Assembly (NCBI GenBank): GCA_905182895.1 | Contig: CAJJDD010000009.1 | Location: 1 to 48,994 of the forward strand | DNA length: 48,994 nucleotides | Source: Flavobacteriales bacterium UBA4466 | GTDB taxonomy: Bacteria; Bacteroidota; Bacteroidia; Flavobacteriales_D; Sanyastnellaceae | Direction of reading: 5' to 3' | Part shown: one piece after another, positions 45,587 to 48,994 of the stretch | Layout of the letters: each line of letters opens with the position of its first letter | Numbering within the stretch: position 1 is the first letter of the stretch | Notes under the pieces: generated by a model | Seen by the model: only the letters and a program-made list of their open reading frames with translations | What the model was told of the DNA's origin: nothing | Database searches by the model: none | Position numbers and translations under genes: made by a program

Positions 45587-48500
45587 ATGTACAATAGACC
45601 CCCAACACAAATAATTTCAGTTTTAATGTTTTGTTTTGCGCTAATTATAGCGAAACCAACAAATGCTCAATCTCCGCCTTCATGCGGTACAACAGTAGAT
45701 TTAATTACAAACGATTGGATTCCGCAACCTTCAAGAGTTCTATATTCTGGGGATGTTTTGTGCATTACTGAAACAGGAACTTACTTTGGTGCAATAACAA
45801 TAGAAAATGGAGGACATGTAATTGTCTGTGGAAATGCCACAATTGTTGGTTCTGTAACAGTCAACCCAGGGGGTAGTTATTGGCACACAGTAAACACAGG
45901 GTTTATAGGTGCTTTGGCTGTGTTTGGTTATGAATATGTAAGTGCGTCAAGTTGCGGTGGTTCGCAAATCGTTGGTTGTATAGATTCCTCAGCATGTAAC
46001 TTTGATTCCTCAGCTACTTTAGATGACGGTTCATGTTTGAGTGATGACGCTTGTGGAAACTGTGGCGGTTCTGCGACTTCAGGATGTACAGATTCAACAG
46101 CTTGTAACTATGATGCAAGTGCAGGTTGTAATGACGGTTCTTGTTTGAGTGATGACGCTTGTGGAAACTGTGGCGGTTCTGCGACTTCAGGATGTACAGA
46201 TTCAACAGCTTGTAACTATGATGCAAGTGCAGGTTGTAATGACGGTTCTTGTTTGAGTGATGACGCTTGTGGAAATTGTGGCGGTTCTGCGACTTCAGGA
46301 TGTACAGATTCAACAGCTTGTAACTATGATGCAAGTGCAGATTGTAATGACGGTTCTTGTTTGAGTGATGACGCTTGTGGAAACTGTGGCGGTTCTGCGA
46401 CTTCAGGATGTACAGATTCAACAGCTTGTAACTATGATGCAAGTGCAGGTTGTAATGACGGTTCTTGTTTGAGTGATGACGCTTGTGGAAACTGTGGCGG
46501 TTCTGCGACTTCAGGATGTACAGATTCAACAGCTTGTAACTATGATGCAAGTGCAGATTGTAATGACGGTTCTTGTTTGAGTGATGACGCTTGTGGAAAC
46601 TGTGGCGGTTCTGCGACTTCAGGATGTACAGATTCAACAGCTTGTAACTATGATGCAAGTGCAGATTGTAATGACGGTTCTTGTTTGAGTGATGACGCTT
46701 GTGGAAACTGTGGCGGTTCTGCGACTTCAGGATGTACAGATTCAACAGCTTGTAACTATGATGCAAGTGCAGATTGTAATGACGGTTCTTGTTTGAGTGA
46801 TGACGCTTGTGGAAACTGTGGCGGTTCTGCGACTTCAGGATGTACAGATTCAACAGCTTGTAACTATGATGCAAGTGCAGGTTGTAATGACGGTTCTTGT
46901 TTGAGTGATGACGCTTGTGGAAACTGTGGCGGTTCTGCGACTTCAGGATGTACAGATTCAACAGCTTGTAACTATGATGCAAGTGCAGATTGTAATGACG
47001 GTTCTTGTTTGAGTGATGACGCTTGTGGAAACTGTGGCGGTTCTGCGACTTCAGGATGTACAGATTCAACAGCTTGTAACTATGATGCAAGTGCAGATTG
47101 TAATGACGGTTCTTGTTTGAGTGATGACGCTTGTGGAAACTGTGGCGGTTCTGCGACTTCAGGATGTACAGATTCAACAGCTTGTAACTATGATGCAAGT
47201 GCAGATTGTAATGACGGTTCTTGTTTGAGTGATGACGCTTGTGGAAACTGTGGCGGTTCTGCGACTTCAGGATGTACAGATTCAACAGCTTGTAACTATG
47301 ATGCAAGTGCAGGTTGTAATGACGGTTCTTGTTTGAGTGATGACGCTTGTGGAAACTGTGGCGGTTCTGCGACTTCAGGATGTACAGATTCAACAGCTTG
47401 TAACTATGATGCAAGTGCAGATTGTAATGACGGTTCTTGTTTGAGTGATGACGCTTGTGGAAACTGTGGCGGTTCTGCGACTTCAGGATGTACAGATTCA
47501 ACAGCTTGTAACTATGATGCTAGTGCAGCATGTGAAGATGGTACTTATCAAGACGAGACTGGACAACAAACATGTAAACCATTGCCTATTGATAGTGACA
47601 GCTATATATCTAATGCCGTTGATGGTTGTGGAAACTCAATAAACGTGACTTTTTCTGATGTTATATTGACAATTAATGGATTAGATGAGATCACTAGGAC
47701 TTGGGTAGCCGCAATTCCTGGTAATAGTGTAAGCTGCACTCAGATGATTGTCACCGAAGATTCTAATGCCCCTATGTTTTCATTAGTTCCTGCATTCACT
47801 GAGGTTGAGTTAAACCCTCAAGGATTTGCTCTGGGTGCAGAGCCTATTTTACCAACAGACTTCACGACTGAATGTGACAATATTCCGGCTCCAGAAGTAT
47901 TGGAGGCGTATGATGATTGTTCTTGTGATGTTATTGAAGTGATTCTTGAAGAAGCTCAAACTAATGGATGTGAATACGAAATTACGAGAGTTTGGACGGC
48001 AACTGATTGCAGTGGAAACAGTGTAACGCATACTCAAGTTATAACAGTTGAGGATACAATTTCTCCAGTTTTATCTGGAACACCAGAAACGGAGATCACT
48101 ATAAACTGCCAGGATGATCATCCTGTTCTTCCGCTTTTAACTGCAGATGATAATTGTGACCCATCTGTTTCTGTGAGTTTTGAAGAAACTTACTCTGGTT
48201 TCGAGCCAGATCCTGAAGCTTATGCGAACTGTGAAGGAGTTCAGCCTTTGAACGGAGGTGCTGATTGGGGTCTTGCTCTCTTTGACCTGCCGGGTTCTTT
48301 AGGAGGAGAGGCTTTATACAATGTAGTCTTCTCTCAAGTGTCTTTTTATGAAGATAATGATGTGTTAGGAGTGTTATTGACCGGTACGTTTTATTCTCAA
48401 GACAATTCAAATGCTGGTTGGCATATCAATATTCCCTTGACTAATGGGTTGAATTGGGAGGCTTGGTCAAACTTGACTGAAATTCACACTTACAAAGATG

Positions 48501-48994
48501 ACTTCAATTTAGCTGGAAATAATTATTTAGACTGGACGTACTATTTGGTTAACTCGGAAGGGGCATATCTAGAAGGTTGGGGAGATTATGAAGGATCTTT
48601 TTTATCCGTTTCTCACGCTCCAGTTAGTGGTTTTATAGGTTGGCAGCATGGGGTTGGCGCCAATAATGTAGGCCCAAACCTTGGTCTAGGTGGTAATAAT
48701 GGCTGCTGGATTAATTTTTAATTCAAATGATATTGATGCAGTTGTCTATGGTGCTGGAGATATAGCTATTGATTTGAATTGCTGTCCTACTTATATGCTC
48801 ACGAGAACTTGGGCGTCAATTGATTGTGCTGGAAATGAAATTTCATTTACTCAAGAAATAACGGTTCTTGGAACTGACGCTCAGGAGGCTCAAAATTGCC
48901 TTGGTGATTTTGACTTTGATGGGTTTAGAACCAATTTGGATTTGTCTATTCTCCTAGGGAATTACGGATGTTTCTCTGGAACATGTCAGTGTGA
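45587..48994 (+). CDS. Giant Cys-rich repeat surface protein, 3' end frameshifted and beyond window
   Basis: Signal peptide (IISVLMFCFALIIAKPTNAQ), then an N-terminal domain of about 110 residues. A degenerate module (GCIDSSACNFDSSATLDDGS) leads into 14 tandem 36-residue modules (46034-47545) with six Cys each. Behind them lie HYR-like beta domains (EITRTWVAAIPGNSVSCTQ; EITRVWTATDCSGNSVTHTQ) and a large domain of unknown type. The frame stops at 48719-48721 in a T5 run (48715-48719). One extra T accounts for this, as the next frame continues FNSNDIDAVVYGAGDIAIDL and GDFDFDGFRTNLDLSILLGN to the window end without a stop. The latter is the D-x-D-x-DG/LLxFLGxFGC linker often found before a T9SS sorting domain. 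Surface adhesion is inferred. Confidence 0.82.
46034..47545 (+). repeat. 14-copy 108-bp tandem repeat
   Basis: Fourteen units with exact 108-bp period start at 46034, 46142, ..., 47438, all in frame (36 codons). They are nearly identical. The main variable base makes the codon after the ASA triplet GGT (Gly) or GAT (Asp); one unit near 46271 has a silent AAT for AAC. The last unit diverges (Ala, then EDGTY). A degenerate unit of the same type precedes them from about 45970. The Gly/Asp order is G G D G D D D G D D D G D A. The antisense frame is open throughout only because the period is a multiple of three. Confidence 0.95.

Noticed and set aside
46014-47501. 495-codon antisense open frame across the tandem repeats, His/Lys/Asn-rich
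   Set aside because: It is open only because the sense repeat has a 108-bp period, a multiple of three, with no antisense stop in the unit; it has no promoter, family or sensible start.
46034-47545. Possible CRISPR array from regular repeats
   Set aside because: Units are contiguous, have no unique spacers and are in-frame coding sequence.

Overview
The window is chromosomal DNA from a Bacteroidota bacterium, most likely a Flavobacteriales-type marine heterotroph. The evidence is low GC, SPII lipoproteins, T9SS C-terminal sorting domains, a fused E1 alpha/beta 2-oxoacid dehydrogenase, DUF4105/DUF5723/DUF6438/DUF4846/DUF4197 proteins, kdsA for LPS, and many copies of the Bacteroidota -7 promoter element TAnnTTTG (or TAnnTTCG) about 20-40 nt before start codons. 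I saw no tRNA, rRNA, CRISPR array, phage or insertion sequence. Function calls rest on motif and family recognition by eye, not on searches.

Layout. 1-4.8 kb: end of a NifU-like gene, an internally deleted sirtuin, a minus-strand operon (E1 alpha/beta, thioredoxin lipoprotein, ferredoxin reductase) and divergent dapF. 4.8-9.6 kb: a DUF4105 membrane protein whose start is disrupted, a lipoprotein/DUF5723 pair, and kdsA. 9.7-11.9 kb: a frameshifted SulP transporter and a decayed spacer. 11.9-16.6 kb: minus operon yidC, DUF6438 lipoprotein, S46 dipeptidyl-peptidase. 16.8-22.6 kb: a glycosyltransferase, then minus-strand DUF4846, a five-haem T9SS cytochrome, DUF721 and recF. 22.8-28.4 kb: a TPR protein with ribH, then a four-gene MacAB-like ABC efflux cassette. 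28.4-30.2 kb: a response regulator, a DUF551 protein and a secreted hydrolase. 30.2-41 kb: intact rsmE, pckA and ndk among many broken genes (a small unknown, nitroreductase, DUF423 chimera, rocD, hisD fragment, icd, mpl, EI24). 41-49 kb: a T9SS BNR-like protein, DUF4197, cinA, rpmB, and a very large Cys-rich repeat protein that runs off the window.

Main themes. (1) At least nine loci are interrupted by small indels whose reading frame is restored by one or two bases, and three or four more are deletion fusions or fragments. Either the lineage is losing genes or the assembly carries uncorrected indels; icd and mpl being hit makes read-level checking essential. (2) A perfect 16-bp tandem duplication sits in the signal-peptide region of the DUF4105 gene. 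Three copies, but not two, would put a promoter-proximal TTG in frame with a textbook signal peptide, so it could be a length-variable switch. (3) TTG starts appear well supported for recF, the cytochrome and the DUF551 gene, and several promoters sit so close to the start that the mRNA should be leaderless. (4) Fourteen almost identical 108-bp units encode a 36-residue six-cysteine module, with hints of a 4-unit higher-order duplication.
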